From Streptomyces canus (GTDB taxonomy: Bacteria > Actinomycetota > Actinomycetes > Streptomycetales > Streptomycetaceae): a DNA stretch of 64,000 bases. The notes below the pieces were generated by a model. The model worked only from the letters and a program-made list of their open reading frames with translations, had not been told where the DNA came from and did no database searches. The stretch covers positions 143,790 through 207,789 of the forward strand of contig NZ_KQ948674.1 of NCBI RefSeq assembly GCF_001514145.1, in the 5' to 3' direction. Position numbers and translations under genes: made by a program. Shown in pieces: positions 43,936-53,397 of the stretch. Every line of letters starts with the position of its first letter. Positions within the stretch are counted from its first letter, which is position 1.

Positions 43936-44909
43936 GCGGTGGGCAGGGCGTCGTAGTAGCGGGCGGCGCCGGGGTGCAGGGGGATCGTGGTCCTGCCCAT
44001 GGTGACGGGGTCGAGCGGGTAGGTGATGGGGCTGCGTTCCGGAGCCAGGTGCCGGTACTGCCCCTCGATGAGGTGCCGCGTCTCCCCCAGCACCCACGCG
44101 ATGGCGTAGGCCACGTCCTCGGCCAGGTCGGCGCGGGTACACACGAGGAAGTCCGAGAAGTCGAGGGTCTTGAAGGACGTCCGGCCGGGGAAGTACTCGT
44201 CGTCGACGACTGCCGCGGGCCAGCCGAAGTCGTCATGGAGGCTGTCCAGGACGTCGTCCTCGACTTCGAGGAAGTTGAAATGGCGGCCGATCTCCTGCCA
44301 CGCGGGCAGCATGACGGCCTCATGGACGATGGCGTTCGCCCGTCCCTCCGTCGCATGGTCCAACGACTCGAACGGCCGCTCGTCCTCGAGCAGTTCGCCG
44401 CCCCAGCCGACCACGTCGACGCCCGCACGCGTCAGCAGTTCATGGGCGGCCAACCCCACGTGGTTGACACCGTCGTGGACAGAGGTCGCGAGCCGCAGGG
44501 CAGGCTTGCTCTGCCGCAGCTCGGCGAAAGTGGTGACGCCGAGGTCCTTGTGCACGGCCACGACCAGGCGGTCCCGCTGCGGCACCACACCGAGAGCGCG
44601 CAGCTCCGGGAAGGACTCGTCCGCGTAGACGCCACGGCCGTCGAGCGCCGCGGCGGCGAAGGCGGCCGGCGTGGTGAGGGCGACCTGCACCTCTCCCCGT
44701 CCCACGGCCCGTACCGCGTCACTGAAGCCCCTGCTGTTCCACGTGGCGATCCGCGTGTGGGGCCCGCAGCGGTCCGCGAGCTCCTGGGCGATCCATCCAC
44801 AGACCCGGTGCAGGTTCGCGGTGCCCCAGTCGCCGCGCAGATGCAGGGTGAGAGAGCGTTCGATCTTCGGTTCGGCCGGGCGGCCGGTCGAAGCTTCAGA
44901 GGGACTCAT
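43932..44909 (-). CDS. TAXI/TRAP solute-binding-like protein without a signal peptide
   Basis: 325 residues resembling TRAP transporter TAXI binding proteins: LTLHLRGDWGTANLHRVCGW, ALGVVPQRDRLVVAVHKDLG and GLAAHELLTRAGVDVVGWGG. There is no N-terminal signal peptide or lipobox: the start is SPSEASTGRPAEPKIERS. So it is probably cytoplasmic or not secreted in the usual way. Neither the small nor the large membrane subunit is next to it. First gene of the MarR-controlled operon. Confidence 0.7.
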   Translation of the reverse strand: MSPSEASTGRPAEPKIERSLTLHLRGDWGTANLHRVCGWIAQELADRCGPHTRIATWNSRGFSDAVRAVGRGEVQVALTTPAAFAAAALDGRGVYADESFPELRALGVVPQRDRLVVAVHKDLGVTTFAELRQSKPALRLATSVHDGVNHVGLAAHELLTRAGVDVVGWGGELLEDERPFESLDHATEGRANAIVHEAVMLPAWQEIGRHFNFLEVEDDVLDSLHDDFGWPAAVVDDEYFPGRTSFKTLDFSDFLVCTRADLAEDVAYAIAWVLGETRHLIEGQYRHLAPERSPITYPLDPVTMGRTTIPLHPGAARYYDALPTA

Positions 44910-45015
44910 GACGGCTCCAGTCCTGAATAAGAGGACTCGTGTCCTGCTTTACGGTCAGCATAGAAGGCGAAACGCCAAGATGCGAGAGAGGCGGTGTGTA
45001 AATCTAGGGCTATAC

Positions 45016-45029
45016 CTCTAGCATTAGAG
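45016..45029. promoter_or_regulatory. MarR operator 1
   Basis: CTCTA-GCAT-TAGAG, perfect palindrome upstream of the minus-strand operon. Confidence 0.7.
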
Positions 45030-45093
45030 TCATCCTCTTCACCTTCTCCCGTCAAGCCGCCCGCAGTCGACCGCGGCCCGACCGTCAATACGG

Positions 45094-45107
45094 CTCTAGC
45101 TTTAGAG
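45094..45107. promoter_or_regulatory. MarR operator 2
   Basis: CTCTA-GCTT-TAGAG, ending 13 bases before the MarR start. Confidence 0.75.
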
Positions 45108-45120
45108 GTATGGTGGCTGC

Positions 45121-45576
45121 GTGAGCGAGCGAGAGCCCGAACGGCTACCCGATGACCTGATCCGCCTCGCGTGGACGCTGCACCGGGCACTCCGCCAGCG
45201 CCAGACGCCGCCGACCGGCCAGTCAGTCCGCCCGCTCGCCCAAGTGGAGGTCCTGCGCCTCATCGACAGCCGGCCGGGGATCAGTGTCCGCGAGATCGCC
45301 ACCGCCCTGAGTATGCAACCTAACAACGTGAGCACCCTTGTCACCCAGCTGACCCGCGACGGCTTCATCGACCGCCGCCCCAGCGCACACGACCGACGGT
45401 TCGTGGAGCTGCACCCCACCGGAAAGATGATCACCGCCGGCGGTGAAGTGAACGAGAGCCTGAGCAAGGCGATCGCGGAGGCTCTGCAGCAGCTACCGGC
45501 CGGGGCCGAGCAGCGCATCAGTGCCGCACTGCCTGACCTGTGGGAACTTGCGCGCACCTTGGCGCCGACCCCGTAG
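45121..45576 (+). CDS. MarR-family regulator
   Basis: 151 residues from a GTG. Helix-turn-helix and wing: SVREIATALSMQPNNVSTLV followed by RDGFIDRRPSAHDRRFVELH. Flanked by three copies of CTCTA-N4-TAGAG, two before and one after it, so it most likely represses itself, the divergent catabolic operon and the membrane-protein gene downstream, and is released by an aromatic ligand. Confidence 0.85.
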   Translation: MSEREPERLPDDLIRLAWTLHRALRQRQTPPTGQSVRPLAQVEVLRLIDSRPGISVREIATALSMQPNNVSTLVTQLTRDGFIDRRPSAHDRRFVELHPTGKMITAGGEVNESLSKAIAEALQQLPAGAEQRISAALPDLWELARTLAPTP

Positions 45577-45627
45577 GTGACGCTGCCCACCCCGCAGCAA
45601 CACCCCGTGCCTGGTCAGACCTAATGA

Positions 45628-45641
45628 CTCTAACCCTAGAG
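45628..45641. promoter_or_regulatory. MarR operator 3
   Basis: CTCTA-ACCC-TAGAG, 41 bases before the start of the membrane-protein gene. Confidence 0.7.
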
Positions 45642-45682
45642 CTATGCAGATATAGCTTCCTCTGCCACCAGGGAATCATCCA

Positions 45683-47043
45683 ATGCCCTCTGCTTCTCCT
45701 GACCACTCCGCGGTCACCACAGCCGCACGCCTACTCCGTACCCCTCAGGTGTGGCTCGTCCCGGCGGGACTCCTCACCCTCGCGCTCTGCCTCATCACCC
45801 TGCTCTTCAACGGCAGCGTCGCCAATCCCGGCGCCGACCTCAGAGACGCCCCGATCGGCCTGGTCAGCTTGGACAAGGGCGTCTCCACCAAGGAGGCCGG
45901 GCACCAGAACGTAGGACGGCAGGTCGCGGCAGGCATCGCCGCACAGCCGCAGAAGCCTCACAAGTCGGTGGAGTGGAGACCTTCACCTCCCTCGCCGAGG
46001 TGAAGCAGGCGATCGGACGAAACGAGCTGTTCGCGGCCGTCGTCCTGCCGCAGGACTACAGCACCAAAATGCTCGGCCTCCTGGGCACCGCCCCGCAGAA
46101 GCCGACGGTCACGGTTCTCACCAACCACGGTGCGGGGTCCATGGCTTCCTCGATCGGTGAACAGATCGCCGAAAGTGCCGTCCGTGGTGCCTCGTCGGGA
46201 GCCGCGACGGGAATCCTGCAGCAGTCGCAGAAGGCAGGAGCCTCGGTGCCGGCCGCGAACCAGACGCTCCTGCGGGACCCGGTCTCCGTCACCACACAGG
46301 CCGGAGCGCCCCTCGGTGACCGCACGGGCCAGGGCATGACCGCGTTCTTCTACGCGCTGCTGCTGATGATGTCCGGCTTCCTCGGAGCCAATCTCATCCA
46401 CGGAACGACCGACTCCGCACTCGGCTACAGCGCGAACGAGTTGGGCCCCAAGAGGCACCTGGCCCTGCCGCAGCACATCAACCGGCGCCAGACCCTCCTG
46501 GCCAAGTACCTCATCATGGTCGGCGCATCCGCCGTCATGTCCGCCGCCATCCTGGCTGTGTCCACGTTCGCTCTCCACCTCGACCTGCCGCATTCACTGC
46601 TGCTCTGGGTGTTCGGCACCGCTGCGGCCTCCGCGGTGGGCATCGGCACCCTCACCGTGCTGGCCGCCCTCGGCGGACCGGGCATCGTCGCCGCGATGAT
46701 CTTCTTCGTCGCGGCCGCGATCCCCACCTCGGGTGGTGCCATCCCCTTGCAGGCGATGCCCCCGTTCTGGCAGTTCCTGGCCCAGTTCGAGCCACAGCGG
46801 GCCATCTCCGACGGAACACGCGCCATCATGTACTTCGACGCACAGGCCGCCGCGGGGCTCGACCGTGCCTGGATCACGCTGGGCGCCGGCCTCCTGGCCA
46901 GTCTGCTGATCGGCTTCGGCGTGACCTGGCTCTACGACCGCAAGGGCTGGCACCGGATCCACCCCCACACGCTCACCCGCCTGCGCCAGTTCCTTCACCA
47001 AGACCACGACGCAGCTCGTGCCACCAGCACGACAACCGCCTGA
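45683..47043 (+). pseudogene. YhgE/Pip-type membrane protein, frameshifted
   Basis: N-terminal part (45683 to about 45965) has a transmembrane segment LVPAGLLTLALCLITLLF and NPGADLRDAPIGLVSLDKG, as in YhgE/Pip and DUF3533 proteins. The frame then shifts near 45962-45972, and the rest (VETFTSLAEVKQAIGRNELF to the end) is intact, with about five more membrane segments. A single indel restores a 453-residue protein. Family members export or secrete small molecules or act in phage infection. With a MarR site in front, an efflux role for the aromatic compound is plausible. Confidence 0.65.
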
Positions 47044-47118
47044 TCACCAGAATCCCCACGCCGCATGGAGCGTGGGGCGGTCGTCGGGGAGCAGGGGACG
47101 GCACTCCCGGCGGCCACA

Positions 47119-47140
47119 GCCGACCCTCCAGAGGGTCGGC
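47119..47140. terminator. Short hairpin
   Basis: GCCGACCCT / AGGGTCGGC with loop CCAG, 76 bases after the membrane-protein stop. Confidence 0.45.
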
Positions 47141-47147
47141 GAGTGAT

Positions 47148-47180
47148 GCAGTCCCAGCCGACGAGCTCGGCTGGGACTGC
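47148..47180. terminator. Bidirectional terminator
   Basis: Perfect 14-bp stem GCAGTCCCAGCCGA / TCGGCTGGGACTGC with a 5-base loop, between convergent genes. Confidence 0.7.
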
Positions 47181-47223
47181 GTTCTTCCATCGCCAGCTCC
47201 TTGCTTGTCGTCTGGATGTTCGG

Positions 47224-48061
47224 CTAGGCGGTGGGGCGTGGACTGCTTGCGGCGAGGTCGTTGAGGGCGCCGTTCACGACGTACCAGGAGACGTTGAGGG
47301 TGTCGCGGTCGGGGATGTGGGCTTCGCGGTACTCGCGGTGGGGGTGGACGAAGTTGCGGTAGTCGCGCAGGGCGTGGCTGAAGTTCGTCACGTCCGCGTC
47401 GATTCAGCCCGCGTCGTGACAGATGTCGATCAGCTCTCCGAGGCTGATCTTCTCGGCGCCCTTCCTGCCCAGCAGTGTGGCGTCCCGTTCCTGGACGGGC
47501 GCCTTCGAGGAGGCTGCCGAGCATGATCACGGCGGCGACGTGGGCGCCGTTGGCGAAGCAGGTGCGTGCCTCGTCGAGGCGGCGCCCGAGCAGGGTGGCC
47601 ATGCGGGGGTCGCCGATGATGTCGGACATGGTGGCCTTGAGTTCGACCGGGGCGTGCTGGCCGGGGTGGGCGAGTGCGGGGTCGCAGGGCAGGAGGCGTG
47701 GTCTGCCGCCGGGGTTTTCCAGGCGGAGTCCTTCGTGGACGAGGAAGGTGTTGACGGCCGTGAGGACCTTCGGGAGCTGGTCGGGTTCGTCGTAGTACTC
47801 GCGTGCGTCGGCGAGCCGGAGGAGGACCTTCTCCAGTTCGCTGGGTTGGGTACGGCGTTCCAGGAGGCGGTCGAGAGTCCATTCGGCGCGGGACTCTCCG
47901 TCGAAGTCCGGTACGTCGCGCCAGCCGGCGTTCTCAAGGAACTGGGCGATCTCGAACGCTCTGCGGTAGAAGAGGTGGTCGTCGCCGCAGATGACGCGAG
48001 CGAGCTCCTTGAGCGTGTTGGTGTCCAGCAGACCCGACAGGGCTCCCGGGGCGTGGGTCAT
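47224..48061 (-). pseudogene. HEPN-like gene, broken by frameshift and stop
   Basis: From ATG 48061 the reading is good up to VAAVIMLGSLLEG (about 47515), then the frame shifts to VQERDATLLGRKGAEKISL. At 47404-47406 an in-frame TGA stands where a residue (perhaps Trp) would be expected, in CHDAG-stop-IDADV. The continuation NFSHALRDYRNFVHPHREYR carries the HEPN-type R...H motif, ending in VVNGALNDLAASS. HEPN proteins are often RNases in toxin or phage-defence systems. Its ATG overlaps the stop of the helicase fragment upstream (ATGA), so they formed one operon. Confidence 0.6.
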
Positions 48062-49230
48062 GCGAAAAGCTCCATGTCGTCGTTCGTGCGGGGGGCGCTG
48101 TCCGGTTCTACGTCGTCCTCGACCTCTGCGGCCGCCAGGTGCTGTCCGTCGGCGTCGGACGTCTCGTCGGTGTCGCTGTCGTCCGGTCCGTCCGGCAGAG
48201 CGAGCGGGGTCCAGGGCGCAGCGTCGGTGGGTGTGGTGGCGGGGCGGGAGTAGTCGGCCGGGCGGATGTCCAGGCGGTCCAGTTCGTCCCACAGGCCGCT
48301 CAGTGCCTCGTCCGCGTCGAAGCGGAACTCGCTTTCCCGTACGCGCCAGAAGCGCCAGCCCACCCGGCGCAGCTCACGGTCGCGCTGGTGGTCCCTTTCG
48401 ATCTGCTCGCGTGTGGTGTGGTGGAAGTAGTCGCCGTCGCACTCCACGGCGAGTCGTCCCCGGGCGCCGACGACGACCAGGTCGATGTGCTTGGTGCCGG
48501 CGGGGTACTGGGGCAGGACGTGGTAGCCGCGTTCCTTCAGCTTCAGATAGACCTCCTGCTCGAACAGCGACTGGAACGCGGCGTTGCGCACACCTGGCCG
48601 GACGGGGCCGATGTCGTGGCCCGCGGCGAGTGCCGCGGGCGGGTTGTCCATGTACGTCAGCAGGTTGAATCGCAGATCGTTCGACCTCAGGCGGTCGGGC
48701 GGCACGGAGTAGAAGAGCCACATCTGGTCCTGGGCACGGCTGGCCGCGACGTTGTACGCCTGCTGCTCGCTGCGGGGGCCGCCGGCGACGCGCGGTGGAT
48801 CGGTGACGACCATCGACAGGAGGATGACGTGCCGCTCGTCGCCCTGGAAGGACGCCGCGTTGCCCACCCGGATGCGGTGGTGCTCACGAGTGGTCGCCGA
48901 GATCCGCTTCTCGATCAGGGTCTGCAGGAGTTTGGTCTGCCCGAAGCCCTGCAGCACGATCACCCCGATCGTCTTGTCCTGGTAGGCCGGGTCGGCAGTC
49001 AGCCGTTCCAGGGTGTCGACGATCGCTTCCGCTTCCTTGGGGTTGTGGATGCGGCCTTCCCGGCCCACGGTCGCGGCGTCCTCGACGTAGGTGGTGCGCA
49101 GCGGTTCCAGCCGCTCGCCGCCGTACTGCCGCAGTGGGAGGAGTTTGTTGTCGTAGAAGGTGCTGGACGACCAGTTGATGGTCTCCGGTACGCAGCGGAA
49201 GTGAACCGCCCCGGGTTCGGTAGAGATCTC
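48058..49230 (-). pseudogene. C-terminal fragment: SF1 helicase with MTES_1575-type nuclease
   Basis: About 390 codons, open to the IS3 boundary at 49230, so the 5' part is lost. The helicase end is present: HFRCVPETINWSSSTFYDN, TIGVIVLQGFGQTKLLQTL, SFQGDERHVILLSMV and NVAASRAQDQMWLF. It is followed by a small Vsr-like nuclease: HIDLVVVGARGRLAVECDGD (the Asp and Glu-x-Asp of the active site), then YFHHTTREQIERDHQRDREL and WRFWRVRESEF. This combination is a known defence-associated architecture. The GTG at 49068 is internal, not the start. Confidence 0.7.
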
Positions 49231-50151
49231 AGATTGTGGTTGTGACCTGGGGTTTCGTGGATTCCATGTAGTGATTGGCCTCGTACTCGACGGGAGGAAC
49301 GTGGCCTATCTCACCGTGGAGGCGCCGGTGGTTGTACCAGTCGACCCACTCGGCGGTGGCCAACTCGACCTGGGAGAGCGACTTCCAGGGCCGCTTGGGT
49401 TTGATCAACTCGGTCTTGTACAGACCGATCGTCGACTCCATCAGGGCGTTCTCGTACGCGTCCCCGACTGATCCGATACTCGCGGCGATGCCGGCCGCGT
49501 CGAGGTGTTCGGCGAGGCGGAACGACGTGTACTGCGACCCGGCATCGGAGTGGTGGATCAGCTGCCCGGGAGTGTGCGGGCGGTCCTCGCGGTCGCGCTG
49601 CCACAGGGCCATCTCCAGTGCATCCAGGACAAGTTGGGTTTCCTTGGATGTGGAGGCAGACCAGCCGACGATGCGCCGGGAGAAGGTATCCACGACGAAA
49701 GAGACGTAGACGACACCGTTCCAGGCGGCGACGTGCGTGAAGTCGGCGACCCAGCAGCGGTTCGGGGCACGGGCGACGAAGTCGCGGTCGAGAAGGTCCG
49801 GAGCCCGCCCGGCGGCCGGATCGCTGATCGTCGTGATCACCTTCTTGCCGCGGACGGCGCCGGTGATGCCGAGTTCGCGCATCAGACGCTCGACGGTGCA
49901 GCGGGCCACCGTATGTCCCTGCCGGTTCAGCTCGCGCCAGATCTTCCGGGCCCCGTACACACGGTAGTTGGACGTGTAGACCTCCTGGATCCGCTCTCTG
50001 AGTTCCTCATCGCGCACGGAACGGGCGGAGGGAGTTTCAAGGCGTTTCTTGTGGGCGTAATACGTGGAAGGGGCGATCTTGCAGTCGTGCTCGGTGAGCG
50101 TCCTGCAGATCGGCTCGACGCCGCCGAAGCGGTCCCGGTGCTCGTCGATGA
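49229..50151 (-). CDS. IS3-family transposase OrfB
   Basis: DDE integrase domain: CWVADFTHVAAWNGVVYVSF (first Asp), LIHHSDAGSQYTSFRLAEHL (second Asp) and ENALMESTIGLYKTE (Glu). The frame extends upstream of the ATG at 50017 to about 50151 with typical OrfB start FIDEHRDRFGGVEPICRTL. It is probably made as a fusion with OrfA by frameshifting. The stop codon lies in the flank. Confidence 0.8.
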
Positions 50152-50154
50152 ACG

Positions 50155-50481
50155 CTACGAGCGTGTGTGTGGCCGGTCGAGCTCGGCCGCGAAGAAACTC
50201 GCCGCGGCCTTCAGGATCTCATTCGCCCGCTTGAGTTCGGCGTTCTCCTTCTTCAACGCCTTGAGCTGGGCGGACTCCTCCGTCGTCGTCCCCGGACGCT
50301 GGCCGCCGTCGATCTCATGCTGCTTCACCCAGTTCCGCAGCGTCTCGCGGGAGCCGATGCCGAGCTTCTCTGCCACCGCCTGCAGGGCGGCCGTCTCGTT
50401 CGGGTAGTCGTCGCGCACCTCGGCGACCATGCGCACCGCACGACGGCGGAGCTCAAGCGGGTAACGGGAAGGTCGTGCCAT
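50155..50481 (-). CDS. IS3-family transposase OrfA
   Basis: 108 residues, with PLELRRRAVRMVAEVRDDYP, the helix-turn-helix GIGSRETLRNWVKQHEIDGG and a leucine-zipper-like tail LKALKKENAELKRANEIL. Typical IS3 OrfA. Confidence 0.85.
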   Translation of the reverse strand: MARPSRYPLELRRRAVRMVAEVRDDYPNETAALQAVAEKLGIGSRETLRNWVKQHEIDGGQRPGTTTEESAQLKALKKENAELKRANEILKAAASFFAAELDRPHTRS

Positions 50482-50574
50482 GACTCGATCCTGAACGGAA
50501 AATCCCGGGTTCCCGGGGCAGGCAGGAGCGTCCGGGCGGCATCTGTCGGACGGTGAGTGGGACGGGAGTGGCGG

Positions 50575-51881
50575 TCAGGCAGCGGGAGTGAGCGTGACCT
50601 GGTGGCCGAGAGCGGTCAACTGGCGGACGAGATCACGGGTTCGGCGGGCCGGGTCGTGCAGGTGTTGGTGGTGGTCGGGACCATGGTCGTGATAGGAGCT
50701 GTCCGGATCGGCGAGCAGGTGCCAGACGATGACCAGGATCGAGCGCGCGACCGCGACGAGTGCCTTCTTGTGTCCGCGGCGCTTGACGATTCTTCGGTAG
50801 CGGGCGCCCAGGAAGGTGTCGGTGCGCGAGGCGGCCATGGCCGCCTCGCCGAGGGCGCCCTTGAGCCAGGGGTTGCCTTTGCCGGTCCGGCCCGGCGCGG
50901 TCTTGGCACCGGACTGGACGGTGCGCGGGCACAGCTTCGCCCAGGACGCCAGATGGTCCGCGGTGGGGAAGATGCGGATGTCCGGGCCGAGTTCGGCGAG
51001 CAGGATCTGCGCGGTGGCCGGCCCGACGCCGGGAATGGCGTCCAGCCGTTGCACCAGGCCCGGTGCGGGACGGTCCTCGCCGCCGTCGGGGCCGGGCAGG
51101 TCCTCGATCGCGTGCGTGATCCGGGCGGACAGTTTCTCGATCTGGACGGTGAGGTGGTCGATGGTGTCCAGCAGGGTCCGGTACATGAAGGCGTGGTGTT
51201 CTTCGAACTGCCCGGTCAGGGCCTGAGCGAGGGCGTTCTTCTTGCCGGCCATCCGGCCGCGGGCCATCTGGGCCAGCAGGCGCGGATCGCGTTCTCCGGA
51301 GATCATCGCCTCCATCATGGCCCGTCCGGAGACCCCGAAGATGTCGGTGGCCACGGTAGACAGCTTGACCTGGGCGTCCTCCAGGAGCTTCTCGACGCGC
51401 TGCTTGTGCCGGGTGCGCTCCTCGGTCAGCACGGTGCGGGTGCGCGTCAGGTCCCGCAGCTGCCGCACGGGCTTGGGCGGCACGAACGAGGGCCGCAGCA
51501 TGCCCCGTTCCGTCAGCTTCGCCAGCCACACCGCGTCCAGCTTGTCGGTCTTGGGCCGCCCCGGCACGTTCTTCACATCGCGGGCGTTGACCAGCCAGCA
51601 CTCCAGCCCGCGGGCCTCCAGAAGGAAGAAGAACGGCTTCCAGTACGCGCCGGTGGCCTCCATCACCACCCGGGTCACCCCCTGGCACAGCAAACGGTCG
51701 CCGAGTTCGAGGATTGCGTTCGTGGTCGCGACGACGCTCCAGACCTCCTGCACCCGGCGGCCTTCGCGCCGCTCGTGCGGCAGGCGCATGCACACCATTC
51801 CCGACGCCTTGGCCAGTCGATCGCGGCCACCCGTTCCACCAGTTCCTCGGTTCGATCGATCTCTCCGCTCTCCACGGCCAC
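50575..51881 (-). pseudogene. IS110-family recombinase, frameshifted
   Basis: Starts at the GTG at 51881 with GGAAAGGGG before it (VAVESGEIDRTEELVERV AAIDW). One base is missing just after AAIDW, near 51815, so the reading continues in the other frame as KASGMVCMRLPHERREGR, then VMEATGAYWKPFFFLLEARG, KTDKLDAVWLAKLTE and AIPGVGPATAQILLAELGPD. This gives the DEDD N-terminal and the Transposase_20 C-terminal domain. The break separates the first catalytic Asp (AAIDW) from the rest, so the enzyme would be inactive if the break is real. Confidence 0.75.
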
Positions 51882-52110
51882 CCCTTTCCGCTCGCACCGG
51901 CAGGTGGCGGCCGCCCAGGAGCGGGAGGGGACAGCGGGAGTCTGAACGGCGTGCTCGAAGGCAACAGTGCACAACCCCTCGGGCCGGCTCCGGCATCAGA
52001 CTTTCACGCGGGCTCGTCAGGCCCAAGGCTCGACCGACGTCAAGGGGCGGCCGCCACCCCCAATTTTCACGGCCGCAGGGCGTCACCGCAGGGAGATGAG
52101 GACTTTCATG
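51882..52110 (-). ncRNA. Possible IS110 bridge-RNA region
   Basis: The roughly 230 bases upstream of the recombinase hold no gene. In IS110-type elements the non-coding end before or after the recombinase encodes the bridge RNA that selects target and donor. The region contains GGCGGCCGCC palindromes at 51907-51916 and 52046-52055 that could shape such an RNA. This is a positional inference only. Confidence 0.3.
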
Positions 52111-52188
52111 AAATCGAGTGGTATGCCCCGGTTCTAATGGAGTCGGGTTGCTGGACAATTGACGATCCAGCAGCCTTCGGAGGCCGTG

Positions 52189-52491
52189 ATGCCCCGCAGC
52201 TATCCGCCCGAGTTCCGCCGCAAGGTCCTCGATCTCGTCGCATCCGGAAGGAAGGTCGCCGAGGTAGCCCAGCTCCTTGGCATCAGCGATCAGACGATCT
52301 ACGTCTGGCGGCGCCAACACCTCATCGACACCGGACAGTTGCCCGGCACGAACAGCAGCGAGCTGTCCGAACTGGCTGCGGCCCGCAAGCGTATCGCCGA
52401 GCTGGAGGCCGAGTTGGCCATCCACCGGCGAGCTGCCGAACTGCTGGGTGAGGTGACGTCCCCAAAAGGCGGTTCGAAGCCATCCGCGTGA
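52189..52491 (+). CDS. IS3-family transposase OrfA
   Basis: 100 residues from ATG 52189 (CGGAGG upstream). PRSYPPEFRRKVLDLVASGR and the helix-turn-helix AQLLGISDQTIYVWRRQH, then a coiled-coil tail. Overlaps OrfB by four bases (GTGA). Confidence 0.8.
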   Translation: MPRSYPPEFRRKVLDLVASGRKVAEVAQLLGISDQTIYVWRRQHLIDTGQLPGTNSSELSELAAARKRIAELEAELAIHRRAAELLGEVTSPKGGSKPSA

Positions 52492-53333
52492 TGGCCCGTG
52501 AACACCTGCCAGTGCAGCTGGCCTGCCGAGTGCTGCACGTTGCGGAGTCCGGTTACTACGCCTGGCGGGACCGGCCGCCATCGAACCGCCTGGTCAAGCA
52601 CGCCTGGCTGACCGAGGCCATCGTGGGCATCCACGCCGCCTCCCGGGGCACCTACGGCTCCCGCCGGGTGCACGCCGAACTCGGCCTGGGCCTGCGCATC
52701 CATGTCAGCCACGGCACTGTTGAGCTGCTGATGCAGCGCGCCGGCCTGCACGGTCTGCCCGGCAACCGACGCCCCCGCGCCAAGCACGTGACCCCATCCG
52801 TCGCCGATCTGGTGGAGCGGAACTTCACTCGTCACGCCCGGGACCAGCTATGGGTCACGGACATCACCGAGCACCCCACCTTTGAGGGCAAGGTGTACTG
52901 CGCGGTCGTCCTGGACACGTTCTCGCGGCGTGTGGTGGGCTGGTCGATCGACGCCTCACCCACCGCGGCGCTGACCACCAACGCCCTGGCCATGGCCATC
53001 GGCAACCGTTCCCCGCGGCCGGGTGGCACCATCATCCACTCCGATCACGGAGTGCAGTTCGGGTCCTGGGCGTTCACCCAGCGCGCGAGGGCCTCCGGCC
53101 TGCTGCCCTCGATGGGCTCCATCGGGGACTGCGTGGACAACGCGATGATGGAGTCCTTCTGGGCCCGGGTCCAGGTCGAACTGCTCAACCGCAGACGGTG
53201 GCGGACCCGCCTGGAGCTGTCCACCGCGCTCTTCGAGTACCTGGAAATCTTCCATAACCGACAGCGCAGGCACTCCGCGCTGGGCATGCTCAGCCCGGTG
53301 GAGTACGAACTCCGCACCCCGCCAGTAGCCTGA
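52488..53333 (+). CDS. IS3-family transposase OrfB
   Basis: 281 residues. DDE residues in LWVTDITEHPTFEGKVYCAV, TIIHSDHGVQFGSWAFTQ and NAMMESFWARVQVELLNRR. Intact, so this IS may be active. Confidence 0.85.
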   Translation: MMAREHLPVQLACRVLHVAESGYYAWRDRPPSNRLVKHAWLTEAIVGIHAASRGTYGSRRVHAELGLGLRIHVSHGTVELLMQRAGLHGLPGNRRPRAKHVTPSVADLVERNFTRHARDQLWVTDITEHPTFEGKVYCAVVLDTFSRRVVGWSIDASPTAALTTNALAMAIGNRSPRPGGTIIHSDHGVQFGSWAFTQRARASGLLPSMGSIGDCVDNAMMESFWARVQVELLNRRRWRTRLELSTALFEYLEIFHNRQRRHSALGMLSPVEYELRTPPVA

Positions 53334-53397
53334 AACCAAGCAACTCGACTCCACCCAACTCGGGGCAGTCCGGAGTCTCCATTCGAGCCGGGGCGGT

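Larger units (their letters stand above)
49229..50521 (-). mobile_element. IS3-family element 1 (approximate ends)
   Basis: Holds OrfA and OrfB. The left end begins with TGTGGTTGTGACC near 49235, and the right end near 50520 has only a weak match to its complement, so borders are approximate. It interrupts the helicase gene; the rest of that gene is not found on the other side. Confidence 0.65.
52138..53353 (+). mobile_element. IS3-family element 2
   Basis: Inverted repeats TGGAGTCGGGTTGCTGG (52138) and the complement of CCAAGCAACTCGACTCCA (ending 53353). A second, wider inverted pair (about GCCCCGGTTCTAATGGAGTC at left and its near-complement ending near 53395) surrounds it, so the true borders could be wider. 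Confidence 0.65.
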
